This document shows, one piece after another, positions 40,555-49,700 of a DNA stretch of 64,000 nucleotides. How positions within the stretch are numbered: the first letter of the stretch is position 1; every line of letters starts with the position of its first letter. Made by a program: the position numbers and the translations under genes. The notes under the pieces are model-generated. The model did no database searches. It saw only the letters and a list, made by a program, of their open reading frames with translations, and was not told the DNA's origin. Origin of the DNA: Cryobacterium sp. GrIS_2_6 (GTDB lineage Bacteria; Actinomycetota; Actinomycetes; Actinomycetales; Microbacteriaceae); assembly GCF_035984545.1 (NCBI RefSeq), contig NZ_JAXCHP010000001.1, positions 868,001 to 932,000 of the forward strand, written 5' to 3'.

Positions 40555-41544
40555 TTAGTAGGCGGTGGACTGTGCGGAGGTGAGGATCACCTGGGCGGGA
40601 GAGAATCCGCCGCCGAGAGCGTCCGTGGCGTTGGCAAGCATCTTTGTGGTCGCCTTCACTTCCATCCACTTGTTCGTGCCGGATGGGGCCGCGACGTCGT
40701 AGGTGACCTTCGAGTGCTGGAACAGGATCGAATTCACCGCGTCGCCGGCCGGGGCGACCTTCACGAGCAGGGTCGGCTGGGTGTTGGTGAGGTAATCCTG
40801 GAGGTTCGTGTCAGCGGTGTACCCTTGGTAGATCGCCGTGATGGAACCGGCCACGGTGACCGGGCCGCCGAAGATCGCGAACGGTGTCTGCGTGCCCGTG
40901 ACCGCCGGGATGATCTCGGTGGCACGCTTGTACTCGACGTCAACCTCGGAGAAGGTCGAGAGGGCGGTTCCGCCGAGGGTGATGATGGTATTCCAGCCCG
41001 GCATCGGCTTGGCCGTCGTCGGAGTGTTGGCGGGCGGGGTGATCGCCGTGGCCGGAAGACCCACCCACGTGACGTTGAGCTCGGCGAGGCCCTCAGGCTT
41101 GATGGTGATCTTCACCGTCGACGGGATGGCGCCGGGCATGGCGAGGACCTTGCCCGCGCCGTCGTTGTAGAAGACGGTGTAGGACGGCGGCTGGGCCGCG
41201 TCCCCGCCAGAACCGTTGTATAGGGCCGTCTTGTGCGTGTACGGGCCGGCACCGCCGATGGTGTCCGGGTTACCGAGGACGGCGAGCAGGTGCGGGTACA
41301 CCGAGTCGAGGTAGAAGTACGTCTTGTAGGCGATGGTGTCGTGGCCCTGGCCCTGCTGCTGCTCGTACTCACCGGCCATGGAACCGCGGAGGGCGCCGTC
41401 GACGATCGGGGGGCGGGTCGGAACCCATGTGGGCGAGTCGACCGGGACCCAGAATGTGGGGGCGGCCATGGCGACGCCGCGGGTGGTCTCTTTTGCGAGG
41501 CCCATCCACTGCAGATTCGCCGGGGCAAACGTCGATGCGGGCAT
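40555..41544 (-). CDS. Major tail protein
   Basis: 329 residues. N-terminus LQWMGLAKETTRGVAMAAPTFWVPV is typical of siphophage tail tube proteins, followed by beta strands and a C-terminal strand set. Directly upstream of the chaperones. Forms the hexameric tail tube. Confidence 0.88.
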   Translation of the reverse strand: MPASTFAPANLQWMGLAKETTRGVAMAAPTFWVPVDSPTWVPTRPPIVDGALRGSMAGEYEQQQGQGHDTIAYKTYFYLDSVYPHLLAVLGNPDTIGGAGPYTHKTALYNGSGGDAAQPPSYTVFYNDGAGKVLAMPGAIPSTVKITIKPEGLAELNVTWVGLPATAITPPANTPTTAKPMPGWNTIITLGGTALSTFSEVDVEYKRATEIIPAVTGTQTPFAIFGGPVTVAGSITAIYQGYTADTNLQDYLTNTQPTLLVKVAPAGDAVNSILFQHSKVTYDVAAPSGTNKWMEVKATTKMLANATDALGGGFSPAQVILTSAQSTAY

Positions 41545-41547
41545 GTG

Positions 41548-41778
41548 TTATTCCTTCGATTCGGTCGACTTGGGAGCCTTGGTGGGCTTGGTGGGCTCTT
41601 CGACCGGCACCAGGTGCGCGTGTTCGAGAGGTTCAGTGAGGGTGATCTCGTCGCCCGGATTCAGGACGACGGTGGAGCCTTCCGCGTCGTCGCCGTCGCG
41701 GTGCACGAGAGCATCGGGGCCGTGTACGAGGTGGGCGAAGACTTCGGCGAAATCGTGGACAAATTTGTATCGGGCCAC
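41548..41778 (-). CDS. Small neck/tail protein, 76 aa
   Basis: Acidic beta strand region (GDEITLTEPLEHAHLVPVEE) and a Lys/Pro/Thr tail. Next to the major tail protein; unknown role. Confidence 0.6.
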   Translation of the reverse strand: MARYKFVHDFAEVFAHLVHGPDALVHRDGDDAEGSTVVLNPGDEITLTEPLEHAHLVPVEEPTKPTKAPKSTESKE

Positions 41779-41806
41779 GGGGGCTCCTAACGGGGTTGAG
41801 TGAGAG

Positions 41807-42025
41807 TTACTTGTGGCGTTTGGCGGCGCGCGCCTTCAGGGCTGTTGAGACGCGGGCGGTGTGGCCCAGGCGAAGACGGCCGGTCGTCGCCTTCTTGCCG
41901 GTATGGCGGGCCTTCTGGCCGCGCTTGACACGGATGACACGGGTGGAGCGGCGAACCGGGCGGCGCTTCCGAACCTTCTTGCCGGTCCGGCCGTGCCGGG
42001 TGGATGTTGCACGTGCGCGCCCCAT
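41807..42025 (-). CDS. Extremely basic protein, 72 aa
   Basis: 18 Arg and 10 Lys of 72 residues (39%) and no Asp or Glu. Starts MGRARATSTRHGRTGKKVRK. ATG overlaps the stop of the tail-terminator gene (TGATG). Could bind DNA in the connector or head; similar basic peptides in head clusters are uncharacterised. Confidence 0.65.
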   Translation of the reverse strand: MGRARATSTRHGRTGKKVRKRRPVRRSTRVIRVKRGQKARHTGKKATTGRLRLGHTARVSTALKARAAKRHK

Positions 42026-42558
42026 CAGGCTTGAAGAATCTCGGTCACGTCGAACTCGACGACGGCGAAGACGACGACCCGGCCGACATCATCCTGGGGA
42101 AGATCGCGGGTGACCCGAATGTCGTTCTGGTCCTGACCGCCCTGGAAGATCACCGCCGAATTTCCCATCGTCGGGTCCGAGCGGATCCGCGTCTTGATCG
42201 CGTCGATGATGGAGTCGAACGGTGTCACCCAGGCGTCCTCGTCAGTGCCGTCCGGGTAGGCGGCAGGGACGAGGAACTGATACTGGACGACGAGCCCCAC
42301 GGTGTGGTTGACCTGTTTGGAGCCGCCGATCGCAGCGCCCAAAGTCACCCGGGATTCGTGCGACGTGTCCAGGTGCACGAACCCGACCGCACCCCAGCCA
42401 AGATTGACTTGAACATTCCAGTTCGCGCCTTGGATGATGGTCGGCTGGTCCAAATACACCTTCGGCATGCCCACGATTGCCGGGGTTTGGAAGAAGTTCC
42501 GGAGGGCGACCCGGACCGCCCCGTCGCTCACTGCGTCCTCCGGTGACGGGACAGCCAT
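42025..42558 (-). CDS. Tail terminator/completion protein
   Basis: 177 residues. Position before the major tail protein and strands such as NHTVGLVVQYQFLVPA and DIRVTRDLPQDDVGRVVVFAVVEFDV fit tail terminator (gpU-like) proteins. Overlaps the connector gene by 31 nt. Confidence 0.65.
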   Translation of the reverse strand: MAVPSPEDAVSDGAVRVALRNFFQTPAIVGMPKVYLDQPTIIQGANWNVQVNLGWGAVGFVHLDTSHESRVTLGAAIGGSKQVNHTVGLVVQYQFLVPAAYPDGTDEDAWVTPFDSIIDAIKTRIRSDPTMGNSAVIFQGGQDQNDIRVTRDLPQDDVGRVVVFAVVEFDVTEILQA

Positions 42559-43409
42559 TCGACGGCGAGGTCGATCTCTTCGAGGCCGCCATCCTCGACC
42601 TTGGCTGTCTTGGCGGGTTGGCCGCGCATGGAGCTCATGACGAGCGCCTCCGACCCGCGGGTTTTGATCAGCGCCGAGGTGAGGAGCACGACAGCCTGCT
42701 TGATCGCCTCGGGGAGGGCGGACACGTTCGCGCCCGCAGAGTGCAGGTTGACGAGAGGGGCGGCCAGTGTGGCAGTGTTGCCGGTCACGGAGAGCACGTT
42801 GACACGCTCGCTCACACCCGGTTCATGGATGGTCAGTTGCATGCCCGGCAGGACGCCGAGAGTGGAGTCGACCAGGATTGTCGTTGCCCCGCCGTTCGTG
42901 GCCGCCGTGAGGACGCTGTTCGCGTACCCGTTGACGTAGGTGACCGCGGCGTACAGGTACCCGGAGGCGGTGCGCGACGTTGCGCCGGGCATCGGGAACG
43001 ACATGGCCAGAATGGGGATCTCGGTGACCTTGCGGCCAACCCACACGTTGGACAGGTCCGGCAGGGAGGCCATCATGCTCGGCTGCGGGCCGACAGACAC
43101 GTTCGTGACCTGAATGACAGGGGTGAAGGCGAGGGGAACCTTGAGGGTGCCCTCGTTGCTCACCCGGTACCGGCCCGCCTGCGTGTCCAAGGTCGCGCCG
43201 AGAATCTGGTAGCAGTAGTCGTCAGCAAGCGAAGATGCGCGGGCGATGGTCTGGGAGAGGGCGTCCGCGTTCTGCTGCGGGGTGCCGCCCACAACGAGCT
43301 GGGAGACGTTCACGCCCGTGGGGGAGGCCAGATATTCGGCCGGGGTCAGATAGGGCGACCGGGAGGCGTACGTGGGGACGTACAGCGCCGAGGCGGGGGT
43401 GACAACCAT
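42528..43409 (-). CDS. Head-tail connector, 293 aa
   Basis: ATG 43409 with GGAG. PYLTPAEYLASP near the N-terminus and a helical array (ADALSQTIARASSLADDYCYQ) fit gp6/adaptor-like connectors; the centre carries a beta insertion (TTILVDSTLGVLPGMQLTI). Confidence 0.7.
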   Translation of the reverse strand: MVVTPASALYVPTYASRSPYLTPAEYLASPTGVNVSQLVVGGTPQQNADALSQTIARASSLADDYCYQILGATLDTQAGRYRVSNEGTLKVPLAFTPVIQVTNVSVGPQPSMMASLPDLSNVWVGRKVTEIPILAMSFPMPGATSRTASGYLYAAVTYVNGYANSVLTAATNGGATTILVDSTLGVLPGMQLTIHEPGVSERVNVLSVTGNTATLAAPLVNLHSAGANVSALPEAIKQAVVLLTSALIKTRGSEALVMSSMRGQPAKTAKVEDGGLEEIDLAVEWLSRHRRTQ

Positions 43410-43490
43410 TGCGCACTCCAAAGTGTTGAGGTGAAACCCGACACCCCCCGATGGGAGGCAGACACCAGAGGGCGCCGGGGGTAGTGGGGT

Positions 43491-43524
43491 GGTGCCGCCG
43501 CGGCCCGAAGGTCACGGCGGCACC
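43491..43524 (-). terminator. Strong hairpin after the capsid gene
   Basis: Perfect 9-bp stem GGTGCCGCC/GGCGGCACC with a 16-nt loop, 9 nt after the capsid stop. No T-run, so it more likely stabilises the capsid mRNA 3' end or weakens read-through than terminates fully. Confidence 0.5.
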
Positions 43525-43532
43525 GGAGGCCG

Positions 43533-44981
43533 CTAGTTAGCGGCGATGTCCTGCACGACCGCGCAGGCGACAGGAGCCCGGTTGATGAGCGTCGAGGTGG
43601 AGAAGACTTCACCGTCGAAGCGGGGGCCGCCGCCGACGCCCGTGCCACGGTTGGTCGCGTACTCGTAGTCGGCGACGTCGTGCAGCGAGCGGACCTCGAG
43701 CACGTTGCTGATGTTCGAGTTCGGGAACGGCACCGTGTCGCTGACGGCGATGAGGGTTCCGGGGGTGAGGTTCGGGTGAACCTCGATCCGGACCGGGACA
43801 CCGCCGGCAGCCTTGTTCACGTAGTGCGTGACGTAGCCGCCACCGGTCACGTCCGTGCGTCCTTCGGCGCCCGGGGTGAAGAACGTGTTCGCGGCACCGT
43901 TGGCGAGGAGCAGCTTGCTGATGCTGTTCGATTCCTGCGCGGACACGAGGTAGCGGGTCGGGGAGAGCTGCACCGTGTTGAAGATGCGTGTGTTGAGCGC
44001 GTCGAGCTCGTTGATGGACTGGCCCGAGCTGGTGAATGTGGAACCGCCGAGGCTGGTGAACCCGGCACCCGAGTTGATGCCGGAGCCGCGGGTGACGAGG
44101 CCCGTTGCACCACCGGTCACGTAGTCACCCGCGAGGGTGGCGAGCAGGCCGTTGAAGTCCGTCGCCTTGGCCGAGGAATCAGCGACGGGGACAGAGGTCG
44201 GCGCGACACCGTAGATGCCGGGGAGGTTCGGGACGGGCTGGTTGGAACCGGCCGGGGTCGTCAGGAACGTGACCGTGTTGACGGTGGTCGTGGTGATGTA
44301 GAAACCGCCGACGAACCAGTCATAGGCGACAGCGCCGGGGATGCTGGCCACGGTTGCGGTCAGCGTCGAGGTTGCGCCGGTCGTGATCTGCGAACCCTGC
44401 GCGGAGGCGATGGTGGATCCGCCGTAGGAGTAGTTCGAGCCGGTGCGCGCCGCGACCTTGATCAGGTACGTGGCCGCTGCGACGGTTCCGCCCGTGGCCG
44501 CGGTGGCCGTGGTGGGCACGGCGGGAGTCGGCAGGGCGAAGTTCTGGCCGCCGAGCAGCTTCTTGTCCGAACCGATCTTCCACTGGTTCATCGCGTTGAT
44601 GACGGCGATGGTGCGCGCGTCCGCGAAGCCCTTGGCGAGGTCGATGGCGTCCTGGGTGACGGTGTAGCCGTAACCGAGCTTCGCGTACTGGCTGGACGCG
44701 TTGATCATGTTCAGGATGGCCATCGGGGCCGGCGCGTCGAACGCGGTTCCGGGGTCGGACTGCAGGTTGTTGACGTTGGTCAGCACGCGCCACAGGGCCG
44801 CGGGACCGGCGACCTCGGGCGTGGAGCGCGCCAGGGAGTCGAGGAACGGCGTGTTGACGGGGATCTGGCTGATCCAGCCGGTGAGGTCCACGCCGGTGAG
44901 GCCGGTCGCGGTGGTCACCCCGGAGGACTGCGCCTTGTACAGCTGCACGAGAGTGTCGCGGGAAACGGAATCGAGATTCAC
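43533..44981 (-). CDS. Major capsid protein
   Basis: 482 residues from GTG 44981 (RBS GAAAGG); an in-frame ATG at 45005 lies in the terminator hairpin. HK97-fold features: VNTPFLDSLARSTPEVAGPAALWRV, GYTVTQDAIDLAKGFADARTIAVINAMNQWKIGSD and C-terminal YVTHYVNKAAGGVPVRIEVHP. The middle (about 160-290) is a Thr/Gly-rich beta insertion resembling an Ig-like surface domain. Confidence 0.9.
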   Translation of the reverse strand: MNLDSVSRDTLVQLYKAQSSGVTTATGLTGVDLTGWISQIPVNTPFLDSLARSTPEVAGPAALWRVLTNVNNLQSDPGTAFDAPAPMAILNMINASSQYAKLGYGYTVTQDAIDLAKGFADARTIAVINAMNQWKIGSDKKLLGGQNFALPTPAVPTTATAATGGTVAAATYLIKVAARTGSNYSYGGSTIASAQGSQITTGATSTLTATVASIPGAVAYDWFVGGFYITTTTVNTVTFLTTPAGSNQPVPNLPGIYGVAPTSVPVADSSAKATDFNGLLATLAGDYVTGGATGLVTRGSGINSGAGFTSLGGSTFTSSGQSINELDALNTRIFNTVQLSPTRYLVSAQESNSISKLLLANGAANTFFTPGAEGRTDVTGGGYVTHYVNKAAGGVPVRIEVHPNLTPGTLIAVSDTVPFPNSNISNVLEVRSLHDVADYEYATNRGTGVGGGPRFDGEVFSTSTLINRAPVACAVVQDIAAN

Positions 44982-45008
44982 GATGATGCCTTTCAAAATG
45001 GGCACGAC

Positions 45009-45036
45009 AAAAAACCCCCGCGGTGGAGGGCTTGTC
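45009..45036 (-). terminator. Terminator-like hairpin before the capsid gene
   Basis: Minus strand: GACAAGCCCTC caccgc GGGGGTTTTTTGTC, a stem followed by six T. Between scaffold stop (45071) and capsid start; may limit scaffold transcripts reading into the capsid gene or mark a processing point before it. Confidence 0.6.
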
Positions 45037-45070
45037 GAAGAGGGTTTTAGGGGGTGTGGTTCAGTTGGAG

Positions 45071-46378
45071 CTAGACGAAACGGCTCCGAAGCTCCGCGTA
45101 TGTGAGGGCCTGCTGCGCCGCCACCTTCTGCGCGGGCGGTGCATCCTCGACGGCCTTGCGGAGATCCGCGAACTCGTCAGTGGAAGCGTCGCGGGCAGGC
45201 ATTCCGGCGGTACCGGTGCTCCCGTTCAGCAGTGGGCTCTTGCGATCGTCAGGCATCTTGCCGAGGTGCTCGACGCGCTCCTGCAAGCTCTTCACCAAGT
45301 CCACCAGGTCCGCATTTTCTGCGGCCTGCTTCGCGAACGGGGCGAGAGCTTCTGTGAGCGCGAGGGTGAACTCGTTATGGAGTGCCTTCGTGACGTTTTC
45401 GGGGTCCGTCACCACAGGCGACTGGACAGTTTTGGTGCCGGGGATGACAGCCTCAGCGGGGGCCACCTCGGGGGTGGGCTCGGCCGCGTCAGGTACGGCT
45501 GGCACGTCTTCGGTGCCGGAGGTGAGGTCTTCCGCACCCTCGTCGGAGGTCGCATCGGGTTCGGCAGCTTCCTCGGCGGGGGTCTCAGCAGCCTCCTCGG
45601 CGGGGGAATCCTCCGCGGGAGCCTCCGGGGCGAACGTGGTCAGATTGGCCGCGTCGACGGAGCCGAGCACGCGCCCGCTCGCATCGTAGACGAGCACCTG
45701 CGGGTCACCCTTGGCCTTCATGACCGGTTCGGCGACGGGCGGCAGGCTCGCAAGGACGTTCTGGATCGCCGCGGCCGCACCGCGCAGGGCAGACTCGTTG
45801 GCCGAGGACAGCGCACGGCCAGCCTTCACGAACGCCGACAGGACCGCGCGGGCATCCTCAGCGGACTTCGCCACCGGCTGCTCCGACTCCGCCTGCTCGC
45901 CGACCGCATACGGGGCGATCAGGTCGATGGCCTGATCCACGAGCTCGCACGCCGTCTGCAGATCCCACGAGTTGTCGTCGCAAGCCTCGGCGCCAGCGAA
46001 GACCTCTTCGGCCTCCCGCTGCGAGAGCAGGTCGAGGGCGCGCTTCACACCCGTGAGAACAGCGAGCTGCTCCCATGCGGTGGCAGCGTCCACGGCCTCC
46101 CATGCGGGGGAACCGGGCTCGTTCACGTCACCTTCTGCGGTTGCGGTGGGAGCCTCGAGGACTTCCTCGTCAGCCTTGATCACGGGTTCAGTCATGTCTT
46201 CGCCCTCCTGGGCTTGTTTGAGAAGTTCCCGCACCGCGTCTGCGGGGAGAAGATTGGGTGTGCTGTCGGACTTCATGAAGATGAAGTCGAGGCCGTTCGC
46301 CGCTTTGGATACGAGGTCGACGCGGGGAATCTTCGCGTCGATCACTTCGGTGAGTTCATCGTCGATGAGAGTGTGCAT
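45071..46378 (-). CDS. Scaffold / capsid assembly protein, 435 aa
   Basis: N-terminal segment IPRVDLVSKAANGLDFIFMK is seen in actinophage maturation/scaffold proteins. The middle is very acidic (Glu/Ala/Pro repeats), and the C-terminus is helical (VDLVKSLQERVEHLGKM), the layout of internal scaffolds. Between XkdF-like protease and capsid. Confidence 0.75.
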   Translation of the reverse strand: MHTLIDDELTEVIDAKIPRVDLVSKAANGLDFIFMKSDSTPNLLPADAVRELLKQAQEGEDMTEPVIKADEEVLEAPTATAEGDVNEPGSPAWEAVDAATAWEQLAVLTGVKRALDLLSQREAEEVFAGAEACDDNSWDLQTACELVDQAIDLIAPYAVGEQAESEQPVAKSAEDARAVLSAFVKAGRALSSANESALRGAAAAIQNVLASLPPVAEPVMKAKGDPQVLVYDASGRVLGSVDAANLTTFAPEAPAEDSPAEEAAETPAEEAAEPDATSDEGAEDLTSGTEDVPAVPDAAEPTPEVAPAEAVIPGTKTVQSPVVTDPENVTKALHNEFTLALTEALAPFAKQAAENADLVDLVKSLQERVEHLGKMPDDRKSPLLNGSTGTAGMPARDASTDEFADLRKAVEDAPPAQKVAAQQALTYAELRSRFV

Positions 46379-46381
46379 GGG

Positions 46382-46759
46382 TTATGCCCTTCGCTTGCGA
46401 GTGGCAGAGCCCTGTGGGCTGAAGCCGGTTAGTTTTCCTGACTTGACGAGCTCCCACGACACCTCGTCGAGGAGCGCCTTGATCAGCCAGTCACCCTTGG
46501 AGGCGACCACTTCGCCGTCGATGACGAACGGGTCATCGGACGGCCACGTGTACGACTCGCACACCTCGGCATGACCGATCGTCCCGTCCATGTGCTCGAT
46601 GCCGATCTGCCGGCCGCCGTCACGGAGGAACGTGGCGGCGGCCTTCTCCAACTCGTCAGCGGTGAAATAGTCCCGGGAGCCATCCGCGCCCTTCTTGATG
46701 CGCGGATCCGGACCCGCCTGATATGCGACGCCGAGCACGATCCGGAGTTCCTTGGCCAT
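46382..46759 (-). CDS. XkdF-like prohead protease, 125 aa
   Basis: ATG 46759 (RBS AAGGA). RQIGIEHMDGTIGHAEVCESYTW then WLIKALLDEVSWELVKSGKLTGFSPQG matches the XkdF family of putative serine proteases (short His- and Ser-bearing core). Likely trims scaffold or capsid. Confidence 0.75.
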   Translation of the reverse strand: MAKELRIVLGVAYQAGPDPRIKKGADGSRDYFTADELEKAAATFLRDGGRQIGIEHMDGTIGHAEVCESYTWPSDDPFVIDGEVVASKGDWLIKALLDEVSWELVKSGKLTGFSPQGSATRKRRA

Positions 46760-46767
46760 GTCAGTCC

Positions 46768-49700
46768 TTACTCGGTTGCGTCGATGGTGCGAATGTTGGA
46801 CCCGTTGATTGACTCGACCACCGGGGAGGCCGCACACCGACAGTTGTGAACCACAATTCCATTTGCCAAATACCACCCGTGCGTGGTGTTGCAGTTGTAC
46901 ACTTGGGTATGAGCAAAATATCTCTTGACACTCAATACCTTGTTCGCGAATACCTCGGGGGAACTAGCGAGAAGGCTCTCGCAGTATCCTTCGGCGTCGA
47001 CCGCCGCGTGATCCGTCGGCATCTCATCGAGGCCAACATCCAGCCCCGAGATAGGAGTTCCGCCATGCTTGTTCGCATGTCCCGTTTGGGCGTCGAGGGC
47101 AGGCTGTCCCTCACGACCGCTGCTCATGAGGCCGTCCGGGGCAGCACTCAAAGCGATAGCATCAAGGCCGAGAGAGCTAGACGCAACGCGATCTACTTGC
47201 CCAACGTGAGCGTTTATGAGGACGCCCTCGTCGCCGGACTTGTCACGCGCGAGGTTGCCTTCACGAGGCAGCTCGCCTGCGGACCGTACAACGTAGACGT
47301 GGCCCTCGGAACCGTCGCCGTGGAAGTCCTCGGCGGCGCTTGGCATCGGTCCAAATCTCACGGGGAGCGCATCCGCTACCTCCTTGATAGTGGCTTCGAT
47401 GTTCTCTACATCTGGTCCGCCTTCAAGTACAGGGTCGACAGCGCCACGGCTGAGCACGTAATCGCCTTCACGGAGGTCGCCGGCCGGGACCCATCCATCA
47501 ACCGTCGCTACCGGGTGATTCGGGGTAATGGTCAGTTTCTGGCCGAGTTCCGTCACAATGTCGATGAAATCCCCGACATAGTGCCGTTCAGTGACCGACC
47601 CGAGACCGAGCCAGCTACCGTGCCCTACGGAATCTGCCACTGCGGATGCGGTCGCACGACCGCCATCGCCAAATCCGACCGACGAGGCCACCTCAAGGGC
47701 GAACCGATGACTTATATCAGCGGGCACAACCAGGCCCGTCGCGGCAGGTAAGCAGCGCGGGTGCACAGGCGGGGAATTGTCCGTGTCCGTGACCGGGTGC
47801 GGGTTGGCGGCCGCCACGTCGACACACTCGGAGCACGCGTCGTCGGAGAGGATCAGATCCCAGGAACCGACCCCGCTGGCGGAGTAGGAGTCGAGGGAGC
47901 CGAGGGTTTGCGCGCGGGCGATCTCCGTGTGAGCGATCAGTTGAGCCCGGGAATCCGAGCCGATCAGGTCGCTGATGGTGCCCGCGATCTTCTCTGACGA
48001 CCAGCCAGAGTCAAGCCCTGAGCTGATCCGGTTCCCGACCTGATCGAGCACCGTGTCTTCGATGCCCTTGACTGTGATCCCAGCACTATCCAGCAGCGCC
48101 CTCAGGCCGCCGTCAGCGACCAGTGAGGCAGCCTGCGCATCACCGGGCACCCAGGCGTCCCAATTGACGTCAGCAACGGCCTGACCGGTCATCCCGGCCA
48201 CACTCACCGCATGCGCGCCCAACTGCTGCGCCGCACCATGAGCACCCGTCAGATACCCGTCCGCGAGAAGCTGCCGAAGCACCGACTCGATCTGCGAACT
48301 GTCCGCGTTCGCGCCCAACATCTGCCGGGCCCGTGCGAACATCGCATCGCTGGCCGCATCCTTGACCAGTGCGCCCGAAAGCGAACCGATCACACCGGCC
48401 ACGTCCATCGACGCCAGCAGCGCCCGCATTGCGGTTGCCACAAGCGGCGTGTAGTGGTCGGTCAGGCGCAGATCGAATGCATGCTGGGGCACTTTGTCCG
48501 AAGAATCGCGCCACGACTTCTCAATCGCGGCGGGCACTAAAAAAGGGACGCTCTCACGTCCCTTCTTGTTCAGCATCTCCGCAATGTCCGGCGGGGCGAC
48601 CTCGAACTGGAAATCTCGCCACTTGCCCGCCTTCACCCGTGTCTTCGTGAACGAGCGGAATTTCACCAGCTCAGCCTGCAAAGCGTCCGTGGCATCCTTC
48701 ATCTTCACCGGCCCCTCCAAAGAGGAACCCGTCAGCCCGGTTGCAGCGGTGACCCCGGCCGTCTCGGCCTTCGTGATCGCACCGCCCACCGTGGGCATGC
48801 CATTCACGACATCGGACCCGGGGATGATGTGCTCAAGGTCCGGGAACGCGGGTTCGTCCGGGTTCGTCGGGGCCCGTTTGAAATCGGTCCCGCCTGGCAG
48901 CTTGTCCGGCAGGATCCCGCCGGCGCCCGCGAACGCGTCCAACCCCAACGGTTGCGCGTCGCTCGGCGCGCCCGTCTGTCCGTCGATCGTGCCAGAAATG
49001 GCCAGGATCGACGTCAACGGGACGAACCCGGTGCGAGCGGTGATGATGCCGCGAGGGATCGGGCGCTCGTTATCCACCGGCAAGCCCAGGAGCTCCTGAC
49101 GCATCTCGTCCATGGACGCCGCGCCAGTCTTGACGTACACCTCCCACGCCTGCGCCTCCATGAGACGGTCCTCTTTGTCCCGGCCGGTGTCCAGAGACAC
49201 GCGCACGGGCAGGCCGAGGTCGTGCTGCAGGTAACGGTTCAGGATCTGCTCCACGAACCGCACCCACGGCAGGGTGTTCACGCGGAACTGGATGTCGACC
49301 TGCGTCTCACCGTTGGCCCGGTTCACGTCTTTCAGAAGACCGAGATCCTGCGGGACCACGCCATACGCCGCGGCGACACGCGTCACGAGGTAGTCAGGGA
49401 ACAGCGGGTCGAAACCCTTGGGCCGGGTCTCCGAAATCTTGAAACCGGCCGGCACTGCGACGAGCTGGTGCAGCTTGGCCTGATCGCCCTGCACCACAGC
49501 GTCGTAGTAGTCCTGCCATTCCGCCACCTGATCCGGCGACGAAATATCCGGGGGCAGCTCCATGAACCCGGCCGGGACAGACCCGTCCGTGAACATCTGC
49601 AACAGGTGCCACTGGAAACGCATGTCCGTGTTCGCGGTCAGCATGATCGACTCGAGCGGCGCCAAACCGAACGGGGAATCCCCCTGCGGGCGGAACCGGG

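Noticed and set aside
43680..46432. Long plus-strand frames (456 and 469 aa) opposite capsid and scaffold
   Set aside because: Low-complexity antisense frames; the minus-strand proteins have clear family features.
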